From assembly GCA_007280145.1 (NCBI GenBank), contig QYPU01000119.1, forward strand, positions 1-14,046: a stretch of 14,046 nucleotides of DNA, given 5' to 3'. The translations under genes and the position numbers were made by a program. The notes beneath the pieces are model-generated. The model was not told the origin of the DNA. It saw only the letters and a program-made list of their open reading frames with translations, and did no database searches. Each line of letters opens with the position of its first letter. The stretch's first letter is position 1. Of the stretch, positions 1 through 7,201 are shown in pieces. The stretch comes from Dehalococcoidia bacterium (GTDB lineage Bacteria > Chloroflexota > Dehalococcoidia > GIF9 > UBA5629).

Positions 1-170
1 CCCAGGATCTCATCGGCATTGGGATTCACCGGGTATATCCGCCCTGAGAACCCCAACTTAACCAGATTACCAACTAGGTAGAAATTAAAATTTAATGGAT
101 TACGAGAAGCCCCAACTATAGCTACACTCTCGGGATTGAAGAATGAATCCAGAAAATGCTGCTTTGCCAC
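1..170 (-). CDS. ADP-forming acyl-CoA synthetase, CoA-binding N-terminus (partial)
   Basis: This is the first 56 or so residues of a gene that continues past the left edge. Reading the minus strand just after pheT gives FLDSFFNPESVAIVGASRNP, followed by a GRIYPVNPNADEILG stretch. This is the typical N-terminal Rossmann CoA-binding domain of ADP-forming acetyl/acyl-CoA synthetases. Those enzymes convert acyl-CoA, ADP and phosphate to acid, CoA and ATP, or run the reverse. The frame is closed upstream by the pheT stop, and the only plausible start is a GTG at 168-170, with GGAG about 12 bases upstream. It lies 60 bases behind pheT on the same strand, so it may be co-transcribed. The domain assignment is firm; the substrate and total length cannot be seen. 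Confidence 0.82.
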   Translation of the reverse strand, partial: MAKQHFLDSFFNPESVAIVGASRNPLNFNFYLVGNLVKLGFSGRIYPVNPNADEIL

Positions 171-230
171 GCCTATGTTAACTCCATCCAGTTTATCCCT
201 TAATAGTTTTCCAAAAGTCCATAGGGCAAG

Positions 231-2636
231 TTAAGCCCGCAAAGCAGCCCCTACCTCCTGCGACAATTTATCAAGAATTTGCTGCTGAACTCTATCAACT
301 TCTTCGTCAGTCAAAGTATGTGTGGGAGATTGATAGACAATCTTGAAAGCAAAGGATTTCTTGCCCGCCGGCACCTGCTCACCAACATAAAGGTCAAAAA
401 GAGTCACCTGAGTCACCAAGGGAAAATCTTGAATAATGGCATAAATCTGTTGATAGGTTATCTGTTCACTTACCAACAGCGCAATATCTCTAGACGTGCT
501 TGGATACCGGGAAATTGGTTGATACTCCTTAGTGCTAGCTATAAGAGAGGATAGCTTATCTAAGTCAATTTCAATAAGATAAGCAGTCTCAGAAAGCTCA
601 AAGGCTTCCGATACCTTGGGATGTAATTCACCGATAACACCCACCCTGTCATTACCAACGATTATACTAGCACTTCTCCCAAGGCATAAGGTTTCATCTT
701 TAGTTAGTTCAAGGCTCGCCACCAATTCCAGCTGTGATAAAAGAGTCTCTACCACTCCTTTAGCAACAAAGAAATCAACAGGCTCTGCTTTACCCCGCCA
801 GAATAAGCCACGCTGTAGACCGCTCAACACGGCACAAAGCATCTCTCTCTCCAAAGGTAACTCTCCCTTCCGAGGTAAGAATACCTTCCCGATCTCGAAA
901 AGCCTGATGCTGTTTTCCTGATATCTTTCATTGCGAGCTAAAACTGACAGGAGCCCAGCTCGCAAGCTAGTACGAAGGTATTCCTGCTCTCTGCTCATGG
1001 GATGAGCTACTCTTATCGGCGCTGGGCCTATCAGGCGAAGTTCAGGTGAAAGCTTGCTCATCATCTCCAGGCTAGTCAAGGAATAGGTAAGTACTTCCTG
1101 GAAACCACAGCCAACTAAGACATTCCGCAGTTTTTGCCTAAGTGATAGCATTGGTATTGGCTCATGCATTGGCAAAGGGGCACTTAACATAGTAGTCGGA
1201 ATGCTATCATAACCAATAATACGAGCCACCTCTTCCACTAAGTCAGCGCTGCAGCTAATATCAGTACGCCACCAAGGAATGTTGACTCGAATCTCTAACG
1301 ATGCCTCGGTTTGTTCGCAACTGAAACCCAAAAGCTCTAACGCCTTTACTATCTCACTAAGCCCTACCTCCACACCAAGTAGCCGTTCAACCTGAGCAGT
1401 AGACAACAGTATAGGTTCTCTCTGCCACTTGCCCGGGTAAGCATCAATCACCCCCTTAGCCACCTTGCCACCAGCTAATTCCCCTATCAATTGAGTAGCC
1501 CGTTTTAACGCCACCAGTGGTAAGTCTCGACTAAGCCCCTTCTCAAAACGCAGCGAGGCTTCGCTGCTCAACCGAAGGGCAATGCTCCCTCGATGAATAG
1601 CCGCTTGATTGAAGTTCGCCGATTCTATCAGAACAGTGGTAGTATTATCCGTAACCTCCGCATCCATCCCCCCCATAATACCGGCAACGGCAATCGCTCG
1701 TTCCTTGTCAGCAATGACCAATATGTCCTGGTCAAGAATCCGCTCAATCCCATCCAAAGTAGTTATAGTCTCGCCTTCTTCTGCCCGACGTACTACAATC
1801 TGCTTTCCGCGGATTCCACTGTAATCAAAGGCATGAAGTGGCTGCCCGTATTCCAACATCACATAGTTAGTAACATCGACAATATTATTAATAGGCCGCA
1901 TGCCGCAAGCTAACAAACGCTGCTGCAACCATTGAGGCGATGAAGCTATCTTAACCCCGGTAAGCAAGCTAGCACAGTATCTGGGGCATAGGTCTGGAGC
2001 AACAATCTCTACAGAGGCAAAGAAATCTATCGCATTTTCTACCTCGTTATAACAAACTTCAGGAATATTAAATTTCTCTCCGGTAAGAGCTGCTGCCTCC
2101 CTGGCAATGCCGATCACCGATAAGCAATCAGGACGATTAGGCGTTACATCCAGGTCAAAAATCGCATCACCAAGGTATCCAGATAAAGGAGTGCCAACAG
2201 GCGCTTCTGGAGGTAAAACCATAATCCCTTCATGCCTATCAGAAATTCCTAACTCCTTCTCAGAGCAGACCATACCTTCAGAAACAACACCGCGAATCTT
2301 GACTGGCTTTAACCGAACAACCTCTCCAGTATGACCATCTATAAGCTGAGCCCCCACATGGGCAAAAGCCACCTTATCACCAACCACAAGATTAGGTGCA
2401 CCACAAACTACAGTAATCTCTTGCTTCCCTAAATCAACCGTTGCCAGCCTTAATCGATCAGCATTAGGATGAGCACCAACACCGACTATTTTGCCAACCA
2501 CTATATCCTTCCAGTTCTCGCCGATAACCTGTACTTCATTGACCTCCACGCCAGCCATAGTCAATTTTTCAGCCAGCTTTTCAGGCAGCACTGTAATATC
2601 AACATAGTCGCTGAGCCATCTAAGTGAAACTTTCAT
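231..2636 (-). CDS. pheT: Phenylalanyl-tRNA synthetase beta subunit
   Basis: The 801-aa product is the beta chain of the alpha2-beta2 PheRS, which charges tRNA-Phe in the cytoplasm. Full length matches the usual size of about 800 aa. In order: an EMAP-II-like tRNA-binding domain (about residues 40-150, with HPNADRLRLATVDLG), a B3/B4 editing domain (about 215-390), a B5 domain (about 410-480), a catalytic-like core, and a C-terminal anticodon-binding FDX-ACB domain (about 708-800, with RYPSTSRDIALLV). The ATG at 2636 has GAAGGG seven bases upstream. It follows pheS after an unusually long gap of 177 bases, and a CoA-binding gene follows 60 bases after its stop. No truncation or missing domain was noticed. 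Confidence 0.97.
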   Translation of the reverse strand: MKVSLRWLSDYVDITVLPEKLAEKLTMAGVEVNEVQVIGENWKDIVVGKIVGVGAHPNADRLRLATVDLGKQEITVVCGAPNLVVGDKVAFAHVGAQLIDGHTGEVVRLKPVKIRGVVSEGMVCSEKELGISDRHEGIMVLPPEAPVGTPLSGYLGDAIFDLDVTPNRPDCLSVIGIAREAAALTGEKFNIPEVCYNEVENAIDFFASVEIVAPDLCPRYCASLLTGVKIASSPQWLQQRLLACGMRPINNIVDVTNYVMLEYGQPLHAFDYSGIRGKQIVVRRAEEGETITTLDGIERILDQDILVIADKERAIAVAGIMGGMDAEVTDNTTTVLIESANFNQAAIHRGSIALRLSSEASLRFEKGLSRDLPLVALKRATQLIGELAGGKVAKGVIDAYPGKWQREPILLSTAQVERLLGVEVGLSEIVKALELLGFSCEQTEASLEIRVNIPWWRTDISCSADLVEEVARIIGYDSIPTTMLSAPLPMHEPIPMLSLRQKLRNVLVGCGFQEVLTYSLTSLEMMSKLSPELRLIGPAPIRVAHPMSREQEYLRTSLRAGLLSVLARNERYQENSIRLFEIGKVFLPRKGELPLEREMLCAVLSGLQRGLFWRGKAEPVDFFVAKGVVETLLSQLELVASLELTKDETLCLGRSASIIVGNDRVGVIGELHPKVSEAFELSETAYLIEIDLDKLSSLIASTKEYQPISRYPSTSRDIALLVSEQITYQQIYAIIQDFPLVTQVTLFDLYVGEQVPAGKKSFAFKIVYQSPTHTLTDEEVDRVQQQILDKLSQEVGAALRA

Positions 2637-2813
2637 CCTTCATCCCTTCAAAAGAGAATGCTATAATGTAGCACTAAACTCTGATAATTTCCCATAGTCT
2701 GCTCCCGAGTTTCGCAACCAAACCAGGCCACCAGAACACCCATAACCAGCCACATAATGTTCCGCAGTCACACTTAAAATAACAAGCTATATCCACAGCC
2801 GAAAACTACGGCT

Positions 2814-3854
2814 CTAGAATTGCTTTAAAAACCTGAGGTCGTTGCCATAGAAGAGACGAATATCATCTATACCATAACGAAGCATCGGAATACGCTCCAC
2901 ACCCATGCCAAAGGCAAAACCAGAATAGACTTCAGGGTCGATATCAACACGTCGGAGGACTTCAGGATGAACCATCCCGGCACCTAAGATTTCAATCCAG
3001 CCACTATTGCCACATAGTCGGCAACCAGTTCCTCCACAGGCTAAACAATCAATAGCTACCTCGACGCCAGGCTCCACGAAGGGAAAGTAATCGCACCGAA
3101 AGCGAACCTTTCTCTCCTCACCAAAAAGGCAGCGAGTAAATTCAAATAGAGTGCCCTTTAAATCCGCTAAGGTGATATTTTTATCTACCGCCAGCCCTTC
3201 TACTTGATAAAACATCCATTCGTGCGTGGCATCAGTAGCTTCATATCTGTAGACTCGCCCAGGTGCTATTACCCTTATCGGCGGACGTGATTTTTCCATA
3301 ACTCTTATCTGAACTGGAGAGGTATGCGTACGCAAAAGCATTGGTCTATCACCAGTCTTGGTATCAGAGTCCATCCATAAGGTAGCGAACATGTCCCGGG
3401 CTGGGTGGTCTGCCGGCATGTTAAGAGCTTCAAAATTGTAATACTCCCACTCCACCTCTGGCCCCTCAACAACCTGAAAACCCATGCCACCAAAAATACT
3501 ACAAATCTCATCGAGTGTCTGAGTTGTCAGATGCAGGTGACCCAGAAGAACGCTCTCCCCTGGCAAAGTAACATCGAGGCTTTCACGCTGTAAAGAAAGG
3601 GCTAAACCTTGCTCTAAACCCTTCTTTTTTTCTGCCAAACTGGTCTCGAGCGCTTTCTTGACCTCATTGGCTCGAGCCCCAACCACACGTCTCTCCTTCA
3701 GCGACAAAGTTGCCAGCGAACGCAAAGTCTGTATTAAGTCACTTTTCTTACCCAAATAGCGAATCCGCCAGGCTTCAAGTTCCTCAAGATTTGTGACTTT
3801 GCCTAACTCATCAAAAGCCTTAGAGGCAAGCTCTTCAAGTTGATTCAGCACCAT
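2814..3854 (-). CDS. pheS: Phenylalanyl-tRNA synthetase alpha subunit
   Basis: The 346-aa catalytic subunit of PheRS. Residues 1-90 form the charged, helical N-terminal arm that contacts tRNA. The class II synthetase core follows, with motif 2 at about 198-217 (RVYRYEATDATHEWMFYQ) and motif 3 at about 315-336 (GFAFGMGVERIPML). A four-cysteine cluster (C270, C273, C278, C281) precedes GWIEILGAGMVHPEVL, as in many bacterial PheS proteins. It begins 17 bases after rplT. The ATG at 3854 has AGGA directly against it with no spacer, so initiation is probably weak and may rely on coupling to rplT; the next codon, GTG, is an alternative. Together with PheT it makes the functional enzyme. Confidence 0.97.
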   Translation of the reverse strand: MVLNQLEELASKAFDELGKVTNLEELEAWRIRYLGKKSDLIQTLRSLATLSLKERRVVGARANEVKKALETSLAEKKKGLEQGLALSLQRESLDVTLPGESVLLGHLHLTTQTLDEICSIFGGMGFQVVEGPEVEWEYYNFEALNMPADHPARDMFATLWMDSDTKTGDRPMLLRTHTSPVQIRVMEKSRPPIRVIAPGRVYRYEATDATHEWMFYQVEGLAVDKNITLADLKGTLFEFTRCLFGEERKVRFRCDYFPFVEPGVEVAIDCLACGGTGCRLCGNSGWIEILGAGMVHPEVLRRVDIDPEVYSGFAFGMGVERIPMLRYGIDDIRLFYGNDLRFLKQF

Positions 3855-3871
3855 TCCTACTATGCGAGGGA

Positions 3872-4231
3872 TTAGCTTTTAACTTTGTCTGAGGCTAATG
3901 TCAATATTTCGGAAAAACTGGTGGGGTCATTTACCGCCATCTCTGCCAATTCTTTGCGGTTGATTTCCACATTGGCTTTTCTTAAGCCATCGATAAGTTG
4001 GCTATAAGAAATTCCACCAGCACGGGCAGCAGCATTAATGCGAGTAATCCACAACCGCCTCATATCACCCTTACGTTCCCGGCGGTGGCAATAGGCATAA
4101 TGCAAGGCATGCAACATAGACTCATGAGCCTGCCGATATAAAGCATGCCTACTCCCCTTATGTCCCTTGGTTAATTCAAGTATTTTTTTATGTCGTCGAT
4201 GAGTAACTACTCCACCTTTAACTCGCGGCAA
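3872..4231 (-). CDS. rplT: 50S ribosomal protein L20
   Basis: A 119-aa, strongly basic protein opening with MPRVKGGVVTHRRHKK, the standard L20 N-terminus. It binds 23S rRNA and is needed for early 50S assembly. Length and the whole sequence fit the family, including the RLWITRINAAARAGGISYSQ segment. The start is a TTG at 4231 rather than ATG; AGGAGG sits six bases upstream, so the choice is well supported. It lies 15 bases after rpmI and 17 bases before pheS, in the usual infC-rpmI-rplT order. In several bacteria L20 represses this operon through its mRNA. No L20-binding structure was identified here. Confidence 0.97.
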   Translation of the reverse strand: MPRVKGGVVTHRRHKKILELTKGHKGSRHALYRQAHESMLHALHYAYCHRRERKGDMRRLWITRINAAARAGGISYSQLIDGLRKANVEINRKELAEMAVNDPTSFSEILTLASDKVKS

Positions 4232-4246
4232 CTATTCCCTCCTAAT

Positions 4247-4450
4247 TTACTTCAAGCCGTAAGGCAACAGCCTCTTCACCCTCGCCTTATCCGAAGGGTG
4301 AACAGGAATTGTCTCATCATAAAGACGCTTAGTCCTAGCTGGCTTCTTACGCCTCAGGTGGCTTTTGCCACCCTTAACACGCATAATCTTGCCGCTGCCA
4401 GTTATATGGAAGCGGCTCTTGGCTCCCTTGTGAGTCTTAAGCTTCGGCAT
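4247..4450 (-). CDS. rpmI: 50S ribosomal protein L35
   Basis: A 67-aa basic protein beginning MPKLKTHKGAKSRFHITGSG, the canonical L35 N-terminus, and ending in a lysine/arginine-rich segment. It is a small component of the large ribosomal subunit. The ATG at 4450 lies inside the end of infC: the two reading frames overlap by 14 bases, and AAGGAG is ten bases upstream within infC codons. This implies translational coupling to infC. rplT follows after 15 bases. Assignment is secure from length, sequence and neighbours. Confidence 0.97.
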   Translation of the reverse strand: MPKLKTHKGAKSRFHITGSGKIMRVKGGKSHLRRKKPARTKRLYDETIPVHPSDKARVKRLLPYGLK

Positions 4451-5000
4451 CTAAATCTTTCTCCTTGACATCTGCTTCCTTGGTTTGCCTAACAGAAACC
4501 GGGGAAAATACCAGGCTCATGATACGTCCATCCAACGATGGTGAACCATCTAAAACACCTATATCCCTCAGGTCGTCTGTGACTTTTTGTAATGCATTCA
4601 AACCTAACTCCGGGTGAGTAATCTCACGTCCCCGAAAAACTACAAAAACTCTTACCTTATCACCACCCTCTAATAGCTTCCTAGCTGCCCTAATCTTAGT
4701 TTCGAGGTCATGTTCCTTAACCCTCGGCCTGATACGAACTTCCTTAAGCAAGCTAGCCCTCTGGCTCCTTCGCGCTTTTCGTTCCTTTTTGGTCTGTTCG
4801 TATTTATACTTTCCATAATCAAGAAGCCGGCACACGGGGGGAACTGAGGTAGACGATACCTCCACTAAATCAAGATTTTGCTCATTGGCAAGCTGCAGCG
4901 CTTTCTCAATCGGCATCACTCCCAATTGCTCTCCCCCTCCACCTATAAGCCGAATTTCCCTAGCTCGAATTTGCCGGTTAGTACGTAACTTCTTGACTAT
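4437..5000 (-). CDS. infC: Translation initiation factor IF-3, probable AUA start
   Basis: IF3 binds the 30S subunit, prevents premature 50S joining and proofreads start codons and initiator tRNA. The N-domain begins LRTNRQIRAREIRLIGGGGE; the linker and C-domain follow with PPVCRLLDYGKYKYEQ and GDKVRVFVVFRGRE. The frame is open up to a TTG at 5042, but neither that codon nor the ATG at 5024 has a ribosome binding site. A long GGAGGTGA lies eight bases ahead of an in-frame ATA at 4998-5000, giving a 187-aa product of normal IF3 size. The apparent promoter at 5043-5071 would place the transcript start downstream of the TTG. Rare AUU/AUA/AUC starts are a known hallmark of infC. Gene identity is certain; the exact start is inferred. 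Confidence 0.93.
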   Translation of the reverse strand: MVKKLRTNRQIRAREIRLIGGGGEQLGVMPIEKALQLANEQNLDLVEVSSTSVPPVCRLLDYGKYKYEQTKKERKARRSQRASLLKEVRIRPRVKEHDLETKIRAARKLLEGGDKVRVFVVFRGREITHPELGLNALQKVTDDLRDIGVLDGSPSLDGRIMSLVFSPVSVRQTKEADVKEKDLDAEA

Positions 5001-5010
5001 GTCTCTCCTC

Positions 5011-5018
5011 ACCTCCCT
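5011..5018 (-). promoter_or_regulatory. Extended ribosome binding site deciding the infC start
   Basis: Within AAGGGAGGTGAGGAGAGAC on the minus strand, GGAGGTGA complements the 3' end of 16S rRNA over eight bases. It ends eight bases before the ATA codon at 4998-5000. It lies downstream of the ATG at 5024, so it cannot serve that codon. A second AGGAG sits only four bases from the ATA. Confidence 0.7.
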
Positions 5019-5042
5019 TGTCATTACCGAATCACTAGGCAA

Positions 5043-5071
5043 AATATATCATATTCACGAGATGAAATCAA
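5043..5071 (-). promoter_or_regulatory. Internal promoter for infC-rpmI-rplT
   Basis: On the minus strand TTGATT (5066-5071) and TATATT (5043-5048) are separated by 17 bases, close to the sigma70 consensus. The -35 box overlaps the thrS stop codon. The predicted transcript start, near 5036, leaves a leader of about 36 nt before the ATA start of infC. This would let IF3 and the ribosomal proteins be expressed independently of thrS. It is predicted from sequence only. Confidence 0.6.
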
Positions 5072-6810
5072 AGCTTGTCCGAGATTTTAGCCTCAATAAT
5101 TGGTTTTATCCTATCCACAAACTCAGAAAGCGACAGCGAGCCCAAGTCCTCCCCGTTTCTCAACCGAGGGGAAACTGTAGAAGCAGCTAGCTCCTTATCA
5201 CCAATAACAAGCATGTAAGGAACCTTCCCCAACTGAGCCTCTCTGATCTTCAAGTTCATTCTCTCCGAGCGCTCATCAACCTGAACACGAATGCCATTAT
5301 TCCTAAGCTCGATTGCCAATTGATGCGCATAATCCAGATGGCGGTCAGCTATAGAAATTATCACTACTTGAACCGGAGATAGCCATACAGGAAAAGCACC
5401 AGCATAGTGTTCAATAAGACAGGCCATAAACCGCTCCATACTCCCTAATACCGTGCGATGTACCATTATCACCTGATGTTCCGAGCCATCGTCGCCAATG
5501 TAATTAACACCAAAACGTTGCGGCAAGTTAAAATCAACCTGAATAGTTGGGCCTTGCCATAATCGCCCCAAAGCGTCTCTAAGCTTGATATCAATTTTAG
5601 GTCCGTAGAAGACCCCCTCGCCTGGATCTATCGTGTAATCAAGCTTAAGGCCTTCCAGAACTTTCCTTAAGCACTCCGTAGCTTCTTCCCAGACCTGGAT
5701 AGTCCCAGCATATTTCTCAGGCCTGGTAGATAGAAGTAACTCATAATTACCAAAACCAAACGTGTGCATCATAAAACGAGCTAACTGCACCACCTCTGTT
5801 ACCTCAGCCTCAAGCTGGTCAGGACGGCAGAAAATATGGGCGTCATCTTGAGTGAAACCACGTACCCGTGCCAGGCCATGCAATACTCCCGACCGCTCAT
5901 ATCGATACACTGTACCTAGCTCAGCGTAACGCAGCGGTAAACTGCGATAGCTGCGCAACTGAGTCTTGTAAATCAGGATGTGCCCCAGACAGTTCATTGG
6001 TTTAATAATATATTCCTGCCCCTCGATATCCATTGGCGAATATAAATTTTCCCGGTAAAAGTCCCAATGTCCACTGGTCTTCCACAAATCTACCTTGGCA
6101 ATATGTGGAGTGTAAACAATGTCGTAACCTCGCTTCCTATGCTCTTCCTTCCAAAAGTCCTCGATAATTTGGCGTACTAAAGCGCCCTTAGGATGCCAAT
6201 GGACCAACCCGGGGCCAGCCTCCTCATGAAGGCTAAAGAGGTCAAGCTCCTTACCCAACTTCCTGTGGTCTCGCTTGCCTGCTTCAGCCAACCGAGCTAG
6301 GTAGTCCTCAAGCTCAGTCTCAGTCTCAAAAGCAACACCATAAATCCTTTGCAGCATAGGACGCTTTTCATCACCCCGCCAGTAAGCTCCAGCAACACTA
6401 GTAAGTTTAAAAGCCTTGATATCGCCCGTGGCATTCACGTGAGGGCCACGGCATAAGTCGACAAAAGAGCCTTGTCGGTAAATAGTTACCGTCTCATCAG
6501 GAAGTTCCCTGATAAGCTCTAACTTATAAGGCTGAGTGGAAAAGAACTCCAGAGCCTTCGCTTTACCCATCTCTTCCTTAGCAAAAGGCACATCAGAAGC
6601 AATTATTTCTTTCATCCTGGCTTCAATCACTGGCAAATCTTCAACTGCCAGAGTCCGGGGCAGCTCAAAATCGTAATAGAAACCATCCTCAATAGCTGGG
6701 CCGATACCAAACTTAGCCTCAGGGAAAAGGGACTGGACAGCCTCAGCCATCACATGAGCAGCCGAATGCCTCATCCTTTCCAATCTCGCCTCTTTTCCCT
6801 CTGCAGCCAT
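5068..6810 (-). CDS. thrS: Threonyl-tRNA synthetase (TGS-less)
   Basis: Charges tRNA-Thr. Counting from the ATG at 6810 (580 aa), the N2 editing domain comes first, with its zinc-like HSAAH pair (H15, H19) and CRGPH (C120, H124), which hydrolyses Ser-tRNA-Thr. The class II core follows, with the zinc ligands C274 (PMNCLGH), H325 (DDAHIF) and H451 (MVHRTVLGSMERF) and motif 2 at about 300-326. An anticodon-binding domain occupies roughly the last 100 residues. The usual N-terminal TGS domain of about 60 residues is absent, which makes it shorter than the 640-aa type. A TTG two codons earlier (6816) is possible, but AGGAG lies seven bases from the ATG and only one base from the TTG. The leader carries an attenuator-like hairpin and a tRNA remnant. 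Confidence 0.96.
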   Translation of the reverse strand: MAAEGKEARLERMRHSAAHVMAEAVQSLFPEAKFGIGPAIEDGFYYDFELPRTLAVEDLPVIEARMKEIIASDVPFAKEEMGKAKALEFFSTQPYKLELIRELPDETVTIYRQGSFVDLCRGPHVNATGDIKAFKLTSVAGAYWRGDEKRPMLQRIYGVAFETETELEDYLARLAEAGKRDHRKLGKELDLFSLHEEAGPGLVHWHPKGALVRQIIEDFWKEEHRKRGYDIVYTPHIAKVDLWKTSGHWDFYRENLYSPMDIEGQEYIIKPMNCLGHILIYKTQLRSYRSLPLRYAELGTVYRYERSGVLHGLARVRGFTQDDAHIFCRPDQLEAEVTEVVQLARFMMHTFGFGNYELLLSTRPEKYAGTIQVWEEATECLRKVLEGLKLDYTIDPGEGVFYGPKIDIKLRDALGRLWQGPTIQVDFNLPQRFGVNYIGDDGSEHQVIMVHRTVLGSMERFMACLIEHYAGAFPVWLSPVQVVIISIADRHLDYAHQLAIELRNNGIRVQVDERSERMNLKIREAQLGKVPYMLVIGDKELAASTVSPRLRNGEDLGSLSLSEFVDRIKPIIEAKISDKL

Positions 6811-6836
6811 CTTCAAACTCCTACACCAGACTAAAC

Positions 6837-6865
6837 AAAAACCCCACGCTATTATAAGCGAGAGG
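6837..6865 (-). terminator. Attenuator-like terminator hairpin in the thrS leader
   Basis: On the minus strand CCTC-T-CGCT (6865-6857) can pair with AGCG-T-GGGG (6850-6842) across a six-base loop, with one T/T mismatch, and is followed at once by TTTTTG. This is the form of a rho-independent terminator, yet it sits about 27 bases ahead of the thrS start, between the predicted promoter and the gene. It is therefore likely to act as an attenuator or leader control element. GGGTGG just upstream recalls part of a T-box, but the full T-box consensus is not matched. Confidence 0.55.
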
Positions 6866-6965
6866 CCACCCCCGGATTAACTCTACTCAGAACTAACAAC
6901 AGCTAACAAAACGACGCACAAATGCTTTTTGCTAAATTTGTTTTATAGTCGGTTAATATCAAGTA

Positions 6966-7028
6966 TTAGACTCCAAACCAGCCAGCCCTGCGTGGTCGCT
7001 GCAGCGCTAACCACCAAGCTAACCGCCC
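6966..7028 (-). pseudogene. Decayed tRNA-Val(GAC) copy in the thrS leader
   Basis: The minus strand from 7028 reads GGGCGGTTAGCTTGGTGGTTA and continues with GCGCTGCA, GCGACCA and CGCAG. It aligns with the acceptor, D and anticodon arms of the intact tRNA-Val at 9671-9747, including the GAC anticodon. The D arm has lost bases, U33 is now C, the anticodon stem has a mismatch, and the T arm and acceptor 3' strand cannot be formed. Similarity extends about 40 bases upstream over the promoter, so this is a duplicated tRNA locus. The left boundary is approximate. It cannot make a working tRNA but would be transcribed as part of the thrS leader. Confidence 0.7.
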
Positions 7029-7039
7029 TTCGCTACTGC

Positions 7040-7069
7040 ATTCTATCAGTGCTCCCAATAGATAGTCAA
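7040..7069 (-). promoter_or_regulatory. Promoter inherited from tRNA-Val, upstream of thrS
   Basis: TTGACT (7064-7069) and TAGAAT (7040-7045) lie 18 bases apart on the minus strand. The spacer and flanks resemble the promoter of the intact tRNA-Val (TTGATT-N17-TAAAAT). Transcription would begin near 7034, read through the tRNA remnant and reach thrS after about 220 nt. No better thrS promoter was found nearer to the gene. Confidence 0.55.
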
Positions 7070-7091
7070 GCCGAGTATTCAACCCCTTAAG

Positions 7092-7120
7092 TTGAATGAA
7101 CTCAAATTTAAGTCTATACT
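7092..7120 (+). promoter_or_regulatory. Promoter of the 483-aa acyl-CoA synthetase gene
   Basis: TTGAAT (7092-7097) and TATACT (7115-7120) are separated by 17 bases, a near-consensus sigma70 promoter. The predicted leader is about 75 nt. It is divergent from the thrS-side promoter, with the two -35 boxes only about 22 bases apart. Confidence 0.6.
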
Positions 7121-7201
7121 ATAACGTCTTACCGTCAGATTGGACCATCTTGCAATTTCATCACTCTCTAATTTGAGACCCATAGAAACAGGAGGACTGC
7201 C

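Noticed and set aside
2659..2673. TGCTA-N5-TAGCA inverted repeat upstream of pheT
   Set aside because: Five-base arms in A/T-rich DNA are expected by chance, and no promoter is aligned with it.
2797..2812. Small hairpin AGCCG/CGGCT just after the pheS stop
   Set aside because: Only five pairs with a seven-base loop and no T tract, too weak to call a terminator.
3305..3511. Frame inside pheS on the same strand
   Set aside because: A shadow of a strongly conserved gene; no start signal or family similarity.
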